Translations under genes and position numbers: made by a program | Assembly: GCA_009780585.1 (NCBI GenBank) | Contig: WQZS01000017.1 | Coordinates: 1-64,000 of the forward strand | Direction: 5' to 3' | DNA length: 64,000 nucleotides | DNA from: Defluviitaleaceae bacterium | GTDB taxonomy: Bacteria > Bacillota > Clostridia > Lachnospirales > WQUN01 | In this document: positions 45,831 to 52,926 of the stretch, one piece after another | How positions within the stretch are numbered: position 1 is the first letter of the stretch | How the letters are laid out: each line of letters begins with the position of its first letter | The notes under the pieces: generated by a model | Told to the model about the DNA's origin: nothing | The model's database searches: none | Seen by the model: the letters and a program-made list of their open reading frames with translations, nothing else

Positions 45831-45858
45831 AGTATAACATAGCGGAAACCCTTGTAAA
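45831..45858 (-). promoter_or_regulatory. Promoter of ileS operon
   Basis: Minus-strand TTTACA (45858-45853), 16-bp spacer, TATACT (45836-45831). Confidence 0.7.
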
Positions 45859-45870
45859 CATGGTAAGATA

Positions 45871-45893
45871 CATGTACCGGAATCCGGTACAAG
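45871..45893. repeat. Intergenic hairpin with AAT loop
   Basis: TGTACCGG / CCGGTACA (45873-45880, 45884-45891) with loop AAT, flanked by CA...AGTT. It lies between the ileS promoter and the divergent isomerase gene. Member of the dispersed set. Confidence 0.6.
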
Positions 45894-45916
45894 TTAAACG
45901 AAGGGAAGAACCGTTT

Positions 45917-46789
45917 ATGAAAATCTCCGTATCCACCTACAGCTTCGCCGCTTTAACGAAGGACGGCACGATGACCCTGTCCGACTGCATCAAGTCTGCT
46001 AAGAAAATGGGCTTCGAAGGCATTGAATTCGCCGACCATGTCCCTTTCGGGAACGACCCGACCGCCTACGCGACGCAATTGAAAAAGGAATGTGCCGAAG
46101 TCGGTTTGGAAGTCGTTAATTACACCGTACACGCGGATTTCCTGAATAACGCCGAAGGGCCCGAAAGCGAAGTCGAGCGCGTTAAAAAGCTGGTCGACGT
46201 AGCCGCCGCCCTCGGCGCGAAGGGTATGCGTCATGACGCAACGTGGGGTATCCAAAAGGATTGCCGTGTCGGCCGGTGGGGTACCTTCGATACGGCGGTG
46301 CGTACATTGGCAGATTGCTGCCGCCTCGTTACCGAGTACGCCGCAACCAAGGGCATCCGCACCATGGTGGAAAATCACGGTTATTTCGCCCAGGATTCGG
46401 ACCGCATGGAAAAACTCGTCGCTACCGTCGCGCACGACAACTTCGGTATCCTGTGCGACATGGGTAACTTCCTGTGCGTGGACGAAGACCCGATCCTCGC
46501 CGTTTCCCGCATCGCGCCGTACACCGTCCATGCCCACGCCAAGGACTTCCACGTAAAGAGCGGCAGCCAACCCCATCCCGGACAGGGCTTCTTCGGTACG
46601 CGGGGTGGCAACCACTTGCGCGGCGCGATCGTAGGCCACGGCGTAGTTCCCGTACAGCAATGCCTGCGGATTTTAAGGAACGCGGGGTACAACGGGTATG
46701 TTTCGATTGAATTCGAAGGGATAGAAAACCCGCTGGTCGGTATATCCTACGGGTTGGAAAACCTGCACCGTTATATCGAAAGCATGTAA
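45917..46789 (+). CDS. Sugar phosphate isomerase/epimerase (TIM barrel)
   Basis: 290 residues from ATG 45917 (GAAGGGAAG upstream; the longer frame crosses the hairpin). Barrel residues: MVENHGYFAQDSDRM, GILCDMGNFLCVDEDP, VHAHAKDFHVKSGS and VSIEFEGIENPLVGISYGLENL. The closest relative in the window is the gene at 54584, which shares ENHG, D-x-GN-x-x-CVD, KDF and EFEG-E-L-G. Probably cytosolic isomerisation or epimerisation of a sugar from glycan breakdown. Confidence 0.88.
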   Translation: MKISVSTYSFAALTKDGTMTLSDCIKSAKKMGFEGIEFADHVPFGNDPTAYATQLKKECAEVGLEVVNYTVHADFLNNAEGPESEVERVKKLVDVAAALGAKGMRHDATWGIQKDCRVGRWGTFDTAVRTLADCCRLVTEYAATKGIRTMVENHGYFAQDSDRMEKLVATVAHDNFGILCDMGNFLCVDEDPILAVSRIAPYTVHAHAKDFHVKSGSQPHPGQGFFGTRGGNHLRGAIVGHGVVPVQQCLRILRNAGYNGYVSIEFEGIENPLVGISYGLENLHRYIESM

Positions 46790-46807
46790 AATGCCCCTTA
46801 CGGAGTG

Positions 46808-48079
46808 TTATTTGATTAATCCCTCCAACGCGTTTGTCAAGCTCCGGCTGTTGGGGACGGAAAAATTATTAATGATTAATACATCGTTTATATCGCGTTC
46901 CCGTACGAAAGCAGCCAAGTCAAGCGCGGGTTGATCTTCACGGTTAAATCGGCGGAAGTCGATCACATAGATATCTTCGTAATGCGCCAATAAAAACGGG
47001 ATAAACGCGTTGGCAAATGATTCTTTAATTACCGCAATCGATTTGCCGTTGCGCATCGCCGTTCGGATATGGATAAGCGCGTGGTCGCCTTCGGTGAAGA
47101 TGCTGTATTTATTCGTCGTGTCCGGCGGGAGGTTGGGGTTGACGACCGCAATTTCCCGTCCGACGGTCATTACCGCGTCGTTAAACACCGTAGCGGTATA
47201 TCCCGTAGGCGGGAGGAAGAATTTCACCGTGTCGGGATTGCGTGCTGCTGCGGCTGCTTGCGGGTGACCTTGCACTTGGCGATAGCGTAACCCCACGAAA
47301 CCCTCGATGTAGCCGTGTTCCCAAAGGATGATATCGGACGGCGTTAATCCCATCGCTTCGCAAAACGCAATGTATGCCCGCCAAGCACCCCGTGCCGTCC
47401 AATGGTGGTCGGTACGGAAAAATAAATATTCCTCGCGGTTATCGTATAAATGGGAAAACGCGTCGACCGTGATTATACGTTCATCGAGCGCGTCGTATAT
47501 CGCCGTGATCGCGTTGCGCGTGTCGTGTGCGTCGGTTTTATATTCCGCGGGTGCGTACAGCGGGAAGCTATTGGGTATGATCATCGAAATTACGCGGTGG
47601 TCGGGAGTGGTGGATCCCTGAAGGGGATTCGGGTTGAAGGCTTGCGCGAAACGATTCATTACTCGCGCGTAGTTGGCGTTGTTTTCATGATTCGTTTCCT
47701 GAATATGCATAATACGGTCGCCGATTATTAGGAAAAAATTTCCGTCGTTTTCCGTTATCGTACCAATTATATCAAGGTTTTCGTCCCCGTGAATAATTGC
47801 CGTACCCCCTTCGCGTTCGATATAAACAGCGCGTCCGGTGTTTTCCGCAAGCTCCATCAAACCGTCGCGGTGGGGGAATTGGTCGGAAAAATATTCATCA
47901 AAGTCACTCGTCCACCGCCCTGAAAATAATTCCCGTAAGGAAAAGCGCGGCCGTTGCGCCAACGCGCGGTTCTCCGATTGTGAATAATCTTCCGTGGGTG
48001 TAAGCAACCACAAAATCCCCAACGCGAATAGGGGTATAAAAAATGCCAACGTAATGATCATCGCCCATCGTTTCTTCAT
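46808..48079 (-). CDS. DHHW-family (AlgX/AlgJ-like) surface protein
   Basis: 423 residues with an N-terminal membrane anchor (IITLAFFIPLFALGILWLL). The domain has FDEYFSDQFPHRDGLMEL and the namesake DHHW in FFRTDHHWTARGAWRAYIAFCEAMG, near residue 225. C-terminal IAVIKESFANAFIPFLLAHYEDIYVIDFRR is the SGNH-like block (Ser, then Asp). In alginate and related systems such proteins transfer acetyl groups to exported polysaccharide with an MBOAT partner, here the upstream gene 9 bp away. Substrate glycan unknown. Confidence 0.87.
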   Translation of the reverse strand: MKKRWAMIITLAFFIPLFALGILWLLTPTEDYSQSENRALAQRPRFSLRELFSGRWTSDFDEYFSDQFPHRDGLMELAENTGRAVYIEREGGTAIIHGDENLDIIGTITENDGNFFLIIGDRIMHIQETNHENNANYARVMNRFAQAFNPNPLQGSTTPDHRVISMIIPNSFPLYAPAEYKTDAHDTRNAITAIYDALDERIITVDAFSHLYDNREEYLFFRTDHHWTARGAWRAYIAFCEAMGLTPSDIILWEHGYIEGFVGLRYRQVQGHPQAAAAARNPDTVKFFLPPTGYTATVFNDAVMTVGREIAVVNPNLPPDTTNKYSIFTEGDHALIHIRTAMRNGKSIAVIKESFANAFIPFLLAHYEDIYVIDFRRFNREDQPALDLAAFVRERDINDVLIINNFSVPNSRSLTNALEGLIK

Positions 48080-48088
48080 ATTTACCCC

Positions 48089-49507
48089 CTAAAAACGGAA
48101 ATAGATAAACGGATTGAAGGTTTGCCCCGCCAAGAACGCCGTGGAGAGTAGCAGTAACACGGAATTATAGCAAAGCGATAATGTCGGGTAGAGTGAGGAG
48201 CCCTTGTTGATTAACCGTTCCGCCCATATTTTCGGCTTCGGGCTTGCCGCCGCGACGCAAATTAGGATCAATGGAAAACGCCCCAGCCAAAATGTGAACG
48301 TTTCCGTCCCGGCAAAGCCATTATACCCCAGCAAGCTCCTTAAAAACTCAACCAAGCGTGCGAAATCGGTAAAATAGAAAATTACCCAGCCCAACACTAC
48401 GGCGGGGAAGGTGTAAATCATGGGTAATACCCCCGCAATTTTCCGCGGAAAGCGCGGAAGCCCCCACCGTTCGAAGGCGAGCCATAAAGCGAAATACAAC
48501 CCCCATATCACGAAATTCCAACTCGCTCCGTGCCATAAACCCGTCAAAAACCACGTAACGGTCAGGCTCACTATGACTCGCTTACGGTTCCCTCCCAGCG
48601 GGATGTATACATAATCGCGGAAGAACGCCCCCAAGCTGATATGCCACCGCCGCCAAAAATCACCGATGGACTTGGCGTAATACGGATAGCGGAAGTTTTC
48701 GCCGTATTTAAAACCGAATATCTTACCCAACCCGATCGCCATATCTGAATAGCCCGAAAAATCAAAGTATATCTGCGCGGTAAACATTAAAATACCCAAC
48801 AAAGCGTCGGCGGCGGGAAGCGTATATAATCTTCCGTCCAGCAATCCCGACGCAATCTCCCCCGTTGTGTTGGCCAACAACACCTTCTTACCCAACCCGC
48901 AGCAAAAACGCGTAATCCCCTCGGCGCAGCCTTCCCACGTAAACAGGCGGTTGCGCAACTGTTTTTCCAACTCTGAATACCGCAAAATCGGCCCCGCGAT
49001 CAACGGCGGGAACAAGGAAACGAATAATAAAAAATCGGTGAACGATTTCTGCACGTTCACTTTACCGCGGTACACGTCGATTGTGTAGGACATCGTTTGG
49101 AATGTATAGAAGCTGATGCCGATAGGCAGCGCGATCCCAGGCAGGGTAGGGGTCACGTTAAACGCCAACCCCATGTTATATAAGAAGAAATCCAAATATT
49201 TGAACACGCCCAGGAGCGTTAAATTAGTCGCGATCGAAAAGATAAGCGCACCCTTCGCCAACCGCTCCGAACCAACGCGACGCGCTCGCCCGATTACCCG
49301 CCCGCAAAAATAGTCCTGTGTTGCCGAAAACAACAACAGGACCACCCAAATCGGTTCCCCCCACGCATAAAACGCCAGCGATAGGAAAATTAATACTATA
49401 TTCTTACGCCCGATACCGGGTGTAAGCGCGTACAACAACACGCAAACGGGCAAAAACCCATAAAGGAAAAACAAGGACGAAAAGACCAAAAGCGTATGCT
49501 CCTTCAT
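48089..49507 (-). CDS. MBOAT-family membrane O-acyltransferase (AlgI-like)
   Basis: 472 residues with ten or more membrane helices. The MBOAT catalytic His lies in WFLTGLWHGASWNFVIWGLYF; DFSGYSDMAIGLGKIFGF and the FRYPYYAKSIGDFWRRWHISLGAFFRDYVYIPLGGNR block are diagnostic of AlgI/PatA/DltB. It moves acyl groups across the membrane for O-acylation of a cell-surface polymer, handing them to the DHHW protein encoded next. No ribosome site of note precedes the ATG at 49507. Confidence 0.93.
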   Translation of the reverse strand: MKEHTLLVFSSLFFLYGFLPVCVLLYALTPGIGRKNIVLIFLSLAFYAWGEPIWVVLLLFSATQDYFCGRVIGRARRVGSERLAKGALIFSIATNLTLLGVFKYLDFFLYNMGLAFNVTPTLPGIALPIGISFYTFQTMSYTIDVYRGKVNVQKSFTDFLLFVSLFPPLIAGPILRYSELEKQLRNRLFTWEGCAEGITRFCCGLGKKVLLANTTGEIASGLLDGRLYTLPAADALLGILMFTAQIYFDFSGYSDMAIGLGKIFGFKYGENFRYPYYAKSIGDFWRRWHISLGAFFRDYVYIPLGGNRKRVIVSLTVTWFLTGLWHGASWNFVIWGLYFALWLAFERWGLPRFPRKIAGVLPMIYTFPAVVLGWVIFYFTDFARLVEFLRSLLGYNGFAGTETFTFWLGRFPLILICVAAASPKPKIWAERLINKGSSLYPTLSLCYNSVLLLLSTAFLAGQTFNPFIYFRF

Positions 49508-49551
49508 GCGAACGGTAATGCCGCGTTATTGTAGCATAACCCCTCCAATGA

Positions 49552-49580
49552 TTGACAAACAATTTTATCCTTGATATATT
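49552..49580 (+). promoter_or_regulatory. Promoter of tRNA operon
   Basis: TTGACA (49552-49557), 17-bp spacer, TATATT (49575-49580), 11 bp before tRNA-Thr. Confidence 0.85.
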
Positions 49581-49591
49581 ATCCGCCGCGT

Positions 49592-49664
49592 GCTAATGTA
49601 GCTCAGTCGATAGAGCAGCTGATTCGTAATCAGCAGGTCGGGGGTTTGAGTCCCCCCATTAGCT
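49592..49664 (+). tRNA. tRNA-Thr (CGT)
   Basis: 73-nt cloverleaf: acceptor GCTAATG / CATTAGC, D stem GCTC/GAGC, anticodon arm GCTGA-TTCGTAA-TCAGC giving anticodon CGT, T arm GGGGG-TTTGAGT-CCCCC, discriminator T. CCA is not encoded. Confidence 0.95.
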
Positions 49665-49673
49665 TCCCCGCAA

Positions 49674-49745
49674 TGGGCTGTCGCCAAGCGGTAAGGCACA
49701 GGACTTTGACTCCTGCATCCGAAGGTTCAAATCCTTCCAGCTCAG
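49674..49745 (+). tRNA. tRNA-Gln (TTG), integration target
   Basis: 72-nt cloverleaf: acceptor TGGGCTG / CAGCTCA (one G-U), anticodon arm CAGGA-CTTTGAC-TCCTG giving anticodon TTG, T arm GAAGG-TTCAAAT-CCTTC, discriminator G. The 3' half from 49720 is repeated exactly at 54202, so the integrated element has restored the gene at its left end. Confidence 0.95.
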
Positions 49746-49780
49746 TAAAAACCCCGTGAAATCAACATTCGCGGGGTTTT
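49720..49780. repeat. Left attachment repeat (attL core)
   Basis: 61 bp identical to 54202-54262, spanning the tRNA-Gln T arm, acceptor end and terminator. With one mismatch (49719 C, 54201 T) the match extends to 70 bp (49711-49780 / 54193-54262). Confidence 0.95.
49748..49780 (+). terminator. Terminator of tRNA operon (inside att core)
   Basis: AAAACCCCGTGAA / TTCGCGGGGTTTT with one G-U and a 7-nt loop. The same sequence ends the right copy at 54230-54262. Confidence 0.85.
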
Positions 49781-49802
49781 GTAATTTCGGGAAAAATGTA
49801 AA

Positions 49803-49820
49803 TTAACACTATTTTAACAC
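49803..49820. promoter_or_regulatory. Left integrase arm-site pair
   Basis: TTAACAC twice, four bases apart (49803-49809, 49814-49820), inside a 21-bp segment (49801-49821) repeated exactly at 54067-54087. Directly repeated heptamers just inside each end of a tyrosine-recombinase element fit arm-type binding sites. Confidence 0.6.
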
Positions 49821-49837
49821 ATGGAAAAATATGGGGG

Positions 49838-50344
49838 TCATTCTTCATCATAATCATGTGATGCAAGGCGATTTCTAACGTCAGTAAGGGAGCGATTGCT
49901 AGCAATTTGTTTAATTATAGGTGCGAGTGAAGATTTCATGTAACTAATTAAGAAATCCATGTCTTCCAAATAAAGGAAAAGATAACAATCCATTTCTTTG
50001 TTTACATCGTAGTCAAGAGCTACAGCCCAATAAGGATTATAAACGCCTTTATGATTGGGTTCATAAAATTGGTCAGAAAAACCAAAACAATGAGATAGAA
50101 GTGCTTCTAAAGCATAAACAGGGTCAATAGGGTGAACGTTAAAATCCATTAATTCTTTACTGTCGATACCAAGTGCATTTGCAATTCGGTCTATTGTGCT
50201 CCGTTTTGGGTTGCGCAAGTTTCTTTCATATTGACCAATCATGGCATGAGAAACACCTAAACGTTTAGCAAGTTCATATTGAGTTACACCAAGGCGTTTG
50301 CGGATAATTTTTAGATTATCACCAAATGTTTTTAGTAATTCCAT
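49838..50344 (-). CDS. XRE (Cro/CI-type) repressor of the element
   Basis: 168 residues from ATG 50344 (GAGGTG five bases upstream). The in-frame extension to 50443 is AT-rich and crosses the divergent promoter. N-terminal helix-turn-helix: DNLKIIRKRLGVTQYELAKRLGVSHAMIGQYERNLRNPKRSTIDRIANALGID. The C-terminal part (LSHCFGFSDQFYEPNHKGVYNPYWAVALDYD...) matches no family I know and may sense a signal. It is transcribed away from the excision and replication genes, the lysogeny-type arrangement, and likely binds the ATGAAAGCATAT repeats. Confidence 0.88.
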   Translation of the reverse strand: MELLKTFGDNLKIIRKRLGVTQYELAKRLGVSHAMIGQYERNLRNPKRSTIDRIANALGIDSKELMDFNVHPIDPVYALEALLSHCFGFSDQFYEPNHKGVYNPYWAVALDYDVNKEMDCYLFLYLEDMDFLISYMKSSLAPIIKQIASNRSLTDVRNRLASHDYDEE

Positions 50345-50421
50345 AGAGCACCTCGAATTAAGATTGAAAGCAATTATAACAAATACATTAAAGAAGTAAA
50401 GCAAAAAGATAGCAAAAAGAC

Positions 50422-50466
50422 TTGACAGGCAAAATGAAAGCATATAAAATGCTCATGAAAGCATAT
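50422..50466 (+). promoter_or_regulatory. Rightward promoter with repeated operator
   Basis: TTGACA (50422-50427), 17-bp spacer and TAAAAT (50445-50450). ATGAAAGCATAT occurs at 50434-50445 and 50455-50466, exactly 21 bp apart (two helical turns), covering the -10 and start point. A related TGAAAGCA lies at 50365-50372 near the repressor start. A repressor dimer on these would silence excision and replication genes. Confidence 0.7.
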
Positions 50467-50491
50467 TGAAATCATTAAAGGAGGTCAACAC

Positions 50492-50740
50492 ATGAAAAGC
50501 AACCCCAATGGCAAGCGGTTCGTACCCGTATCGGAATATCAGCGTATCAGCGGTTTAAGCAACAAAACCGTTATACACCTGATCCAAACGGGACAACTGC
50601 CACACATCAAAACCGAAAGCGGACATTGTCGGATTGACATGGAACCCATCGGTGTGGGCAACAACGAAATAAGTAAAACGGTCGAGGAATCGCATCGACT
50701 TGTTAAAGCATTATGCAAGCAATTTAACGTAGCCATTTAG
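50492..50740 (+). CDS. Excisionase-like HTH protein
   Basis: 82 residues with a MerR/Xis-type winged helix: FVPVSEYQRISGLSNKTVIHLIQTGQLPHIKTESGHCRIDM. AAAGGAGG lies eight bases before the ATG. First gene of the rightward operon, which ends with the integrase. Likely directs integrase towards excision; it could also be a regulator. Confidence 0.75.
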   Translation: MKSNPNGKRFVPVSEYQRISGLSNKTVIHLIQTGQLPHIKTESGHCRIDMEPIGVGNNEISKTVEESHRLVKALCKQFNVAI

Positions 50741-50757
50741 CGAAAGGGGAATTAACA

Positions 50758-50949
50758 ATGTACGAAGTTCAAATGAAAGTCAACAGGGCATGGAAATGGA
50801 CAACCATTTCCTTAACGTACAACACGCTTTCTGAGGTTGAAGGGTACTTGGAAAGTTGTGCGTATAAACAGGCGTATCGCGTTGTCAAAATTGACGAACC
50901 CAATAACAAAGTATGCGTGCTACGTAAATTCGCAGGTGCAAACCAATAA
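50758..50949 (+). CDS. Small unknown protein of the element (63 aa)
   Basis: Sequence MYEVQMKVNRAWKWTTISL...EGYLESCAYKQAYRVVKIDEPNNKVCVLRKF looks like a compact alpha/beta domain. AAAGGGG precedes the ATG, and it starts 17 bp after the excisionase gene. No family recognised. Confidence 0.6.
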   Translation: MYEVQMKVNRAWKWTTISLTYNTLSEVEGYLESCAYKQAYRVVKIDEPNNKVCVLRKFAGANQ

Positions 50950-51000
50950 TACAACGTAGCGGTGTGAATTGAAAGTAAACATTCAAAAAGGAGGCCAAAC

Positions 51001-51240
51001 ATGGAACTACGTATTCGAGTTTGCGAAGACAAAACAAACCGCTCGACAAAGTACGAAATTATCGTACCCCTCAGTTACACCGACGAACAAATCCTCGAAG
51101 TGATGACAAAATGGATGGAGGACATCCGAGCGACGGAAGCACACGACAATGCCGTGGCATTACAAACCACAACGGGGGAAGCGGAACATAAGGGGGATCG
51201 CCCGCAGGGGGAAGCAAACCAATCATATGTCTTAAAGTAA
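51001..51240 (+). CDS. Small unknown protein of the element (79 aa)
   Basis: 79 residues. The N-terminal half is likely beta-rich (MELRIRVCEDKTNRSTKYEIIVPLSYTDEQILEVMTKWMEDI), and the tail is polar and Gly/Glu-rich. AAGGAGG is seven bases upstream of the ATG. No family recognised. Last gene before the origin region. Confidence 0.6.
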   Translation: MELRIRVCEDKTNRSTKYEIIVPLSYTDEQILEVMTKWMEDIRATEAHDNAVALQTTTGEAEHKGDRPQGEANQSYVLK

Positions 51241-51681
51241 ATCAATCCTTTTTGCATTACCCCATCCGTCTACGATACCCAAAGCATAACAATGGCAAAC
51301 CAACGAATAAGCGAACGCCCCATCCGAAAACGCCATTGCTTGAGCGGAAGCGTGACCCCCAACGGCTCGACCCGTGAGCGTATCGTAAGCGGAAGCGCGC
51401 GAAGAACACAACAACAACAAACCCTAATAACCCGAAAACGTAAAAACAGGCGCGACGCGCAAACCAAAGCCACCATTCAACAATCCATGCGCGAGCGAGA
51501 CACCGAAACCAATGGGTAAAGACACCGTGCCTTCCCCAACCCACCACGGTAACTACAACACCCACGACACAAAAGCACCAAGCCCGTATCCTACAACCCC
51601 AGCACCGGACACGCGAAAACAGGATAGGTAACGGAGTCACGGAGAGGCGGAAGCCCGCATAGCGCTTGCGCGTGGGCCCCG
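51241..51681. other. Non-coding, T-poor region before origin
   Basis: About 440 bp with very few T on the + strand between 51280 and 51640 and no convincing gene. A GC-rich imperfect hairpin GCCCGC...GTGGGC lies around 51654-51678. The strand bias and position just ahead of the origin hairpin would suit a replication region, but no specific site can be assigned. Confidence 0.45.
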
Positions 51682-51732
51682 CCCCCACTTCGCGGGATAC
51701 AGAAGTGGGGGTTAGTATTACCCCCCACTTCG
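51682..51732 (+). other. Rolling-circle origin: stem-loop with TAGTATTAC
   Basis: Perfect 10-bp stem GAAGTGGGGG (51702-51711) / CCCCCACTTC (51722-51731) presents the 10-nt loop TTAGTATTAC (51712-51721). TAGTATTAC (51713-51721) is the nonanucleotide of nanovirus and many circovirus-type origins, where Rep nicks TAGTATT/AC; the predicted nick is between 51719 and 51720. A second copy of the arm, CCCCCACTTCG at 51682-51692, can pair with the same GAAGTGGGGG to form an alternative hairpin. The origin lies 117 bp before the rep start. Confidence 0.85.
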
Positions 51733-51831
51733 TAACCAGTAACCAAACACCCACAAACCCAGTAAATTCAACGTTATTCTTGGTTACGGACTTCGTAACC
51801 ACTTCGTAACCAAAAATCAACTTCGTAACCA
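51727..51831 (+). repeat. Rep-binding iterons ACTTCGTAACCA
   Basis: Four exact copies: 51727-51738 (overlapping the origin stem), 51790-51801, 51801-51812 (sharing one base) and 51820-51831. An inverted TGGTTACG at 51781-51788 forms an 8-bp hairpin with CGTAACCA of the second copy. The last copy is next to the rep ribosome site, so Rep binding could also repress its own gene. Confidence 0.85.
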
Positions 51832-51848
51832 AAATGAAAGGAGGATGT

Positions 51849-52913
51849 ATGAAGGATAGAGATATGGGAGTAAGTAAAAGTTGGTTCTGCGTGTTCAATA
51901 ACCCCGAAGAACACGGGTATACGGGAACCCCTCCCGAAATCGTAAACAACGTAATCGCCAAATGGATAGAAGATAACCCACAACGTACATGTGCCGTTAC
52001 ATACTGTATATCTGCGGACGGGCTAAAACACCTCCATGCGGTACTCGAAGACGTAAGGAACATGAGGTTCACAACGGTAAAGAAGATATTCCCATCCATG
52101 CACATCGAAGCGACAAAAGGAAATAAAGACCAAGCCGAAAATTATATAAACAAAAAACCTCCATTCGATGAAACAGGCGAGGAAATCAAATTCACCAGCA
52201 GACACGGCGAAATAAAAGGAAAACAAGGCCAACGGCGCGACATGGATATAATCGAAGAACTTATCAATCAAGGAAAAACTCCGAACGAAATCATGGACAT
52301 GTCCTTATCATATCGCAAATACGAAAAGTATATAAAAGACGCATACAACAGGAAACGGGACAAAGAGACGCCAATAAAAAGAGACATAAATGTCATATGG
52401 CATTGGGGAGCATCGGGAACGGGTAAGAGCCACGCCATTATAAAATTGGTAGAAGAGTACGGGGACGAAAACGTCTACATGGTGCGCGAATACGAAAAAC
52501 CCTTCGACTGGTATAACGCGCAACGCATCATATTCTTTGACGAATACCGCGACCAAATAAAGTTTGAACGTTTGTTAACCCTCTTAGACGGTTACAAGAC
52601 GCAGTTACACGCACGCTACGCCAATTCGATGGCGTTATGGGATGAAGTGCATATAACATCGCCGTTTCCGCCAGAAGTGATGTACGAGGGTTTAATTAAA
52701 AGTCAAAAGAAAATCGACACCTATAAACAACTTAGCCGACGTATTAAAACGGTGGTTTACCATTACAAAAATATAGGGGGTGAATACTGCGTACATTCAA
52801 TACCCATGGACGAGTACAAAGGACACGAGAACCAACAGCAGCTTGCGCAGGATGACCAAGTAATCATGGATTTAATTCAAGTATCGAATGATGACAACGA
52901 CTTCCCATTCTAA
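51849..52913 (+). CDS. rep: Replication initiator, HUH endonuclease + SF3 helicase (CRESS-type Rep)
   Basis: 354 residues. Endonuclease motifs: I WFCVFNNP (residues 12-19), II HLHAV with the HUH pair H61/H63, III YINK with nicking Tyr99 and Lys102. Helicase motifs: Walker A GASGTGKS (187-194), Walker B IIFFDE (227-232), motif C ITSPFPP (269-275), arginine finger pair RR near 297. This order and size are those of circovirus/geminivirus-like Reps and their bacterial plasmid relatives. It would nick the TAGTATTAC loop, unwind and reseal. AAAGGAGG is four bases before ATG 51849; other in-frame ATGs at 51834 and 51864 are less well placed. Confidence 0.92.
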   Translation: MKDRDMGVSKSWFCVFNNPEEHGYTGTPPEIVNNVIAKWIEDNPQRTCAVTYCISADGLKHLHAVLEDVRNMRFTTVKKIFPSMHIEATKGNKDQAENYINKKPPFDETGEEIKFTSRHGEIKGKQGQRRDMDIIEELINQGKTPNEIMDMSLSYRKYEKYIKDAYNRKRDKETPIKRDINVIWHWGASGTGKSHAIIKLVEEYGDENVYMVREYEKPFDWYNAQRIIFFDEYRDQIKFERLLTLLDGYKTQLHARYANSMALWDEVHITSPFPPEVMYEGLIKSQKKIDTYKQLSRRIKTVVYHYKNIGGEYCVHSIPMDEYKGHENQQQLAQDDQVIMDLIQVSNDDNDFPF

Positions 52914-52926
52914 AGGAGCGATAACA

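Noticed and set aside
51292..51519. 75-codon basic + strand frame between small protein genes and the origin
   Set aside because: No ribosome site, low-complexity Arg/Gln/Thr content, and it falls in the T-poor non-coding region.
51727..51831. CRISPR array
   Set aside because: Repeats are only 12 bp, some overlap, spacing is irregular and no cas genes are present. Iterons explain them better.
51257..52105. 282-codon open frame on the minus strand through the origin and rep start
   Set aside because: It lies antisense to rep and the origin, has an improbable Trp/Phe/Arg/Val-rich sequence and no ribosome site. It reflects the T-poor + strand.
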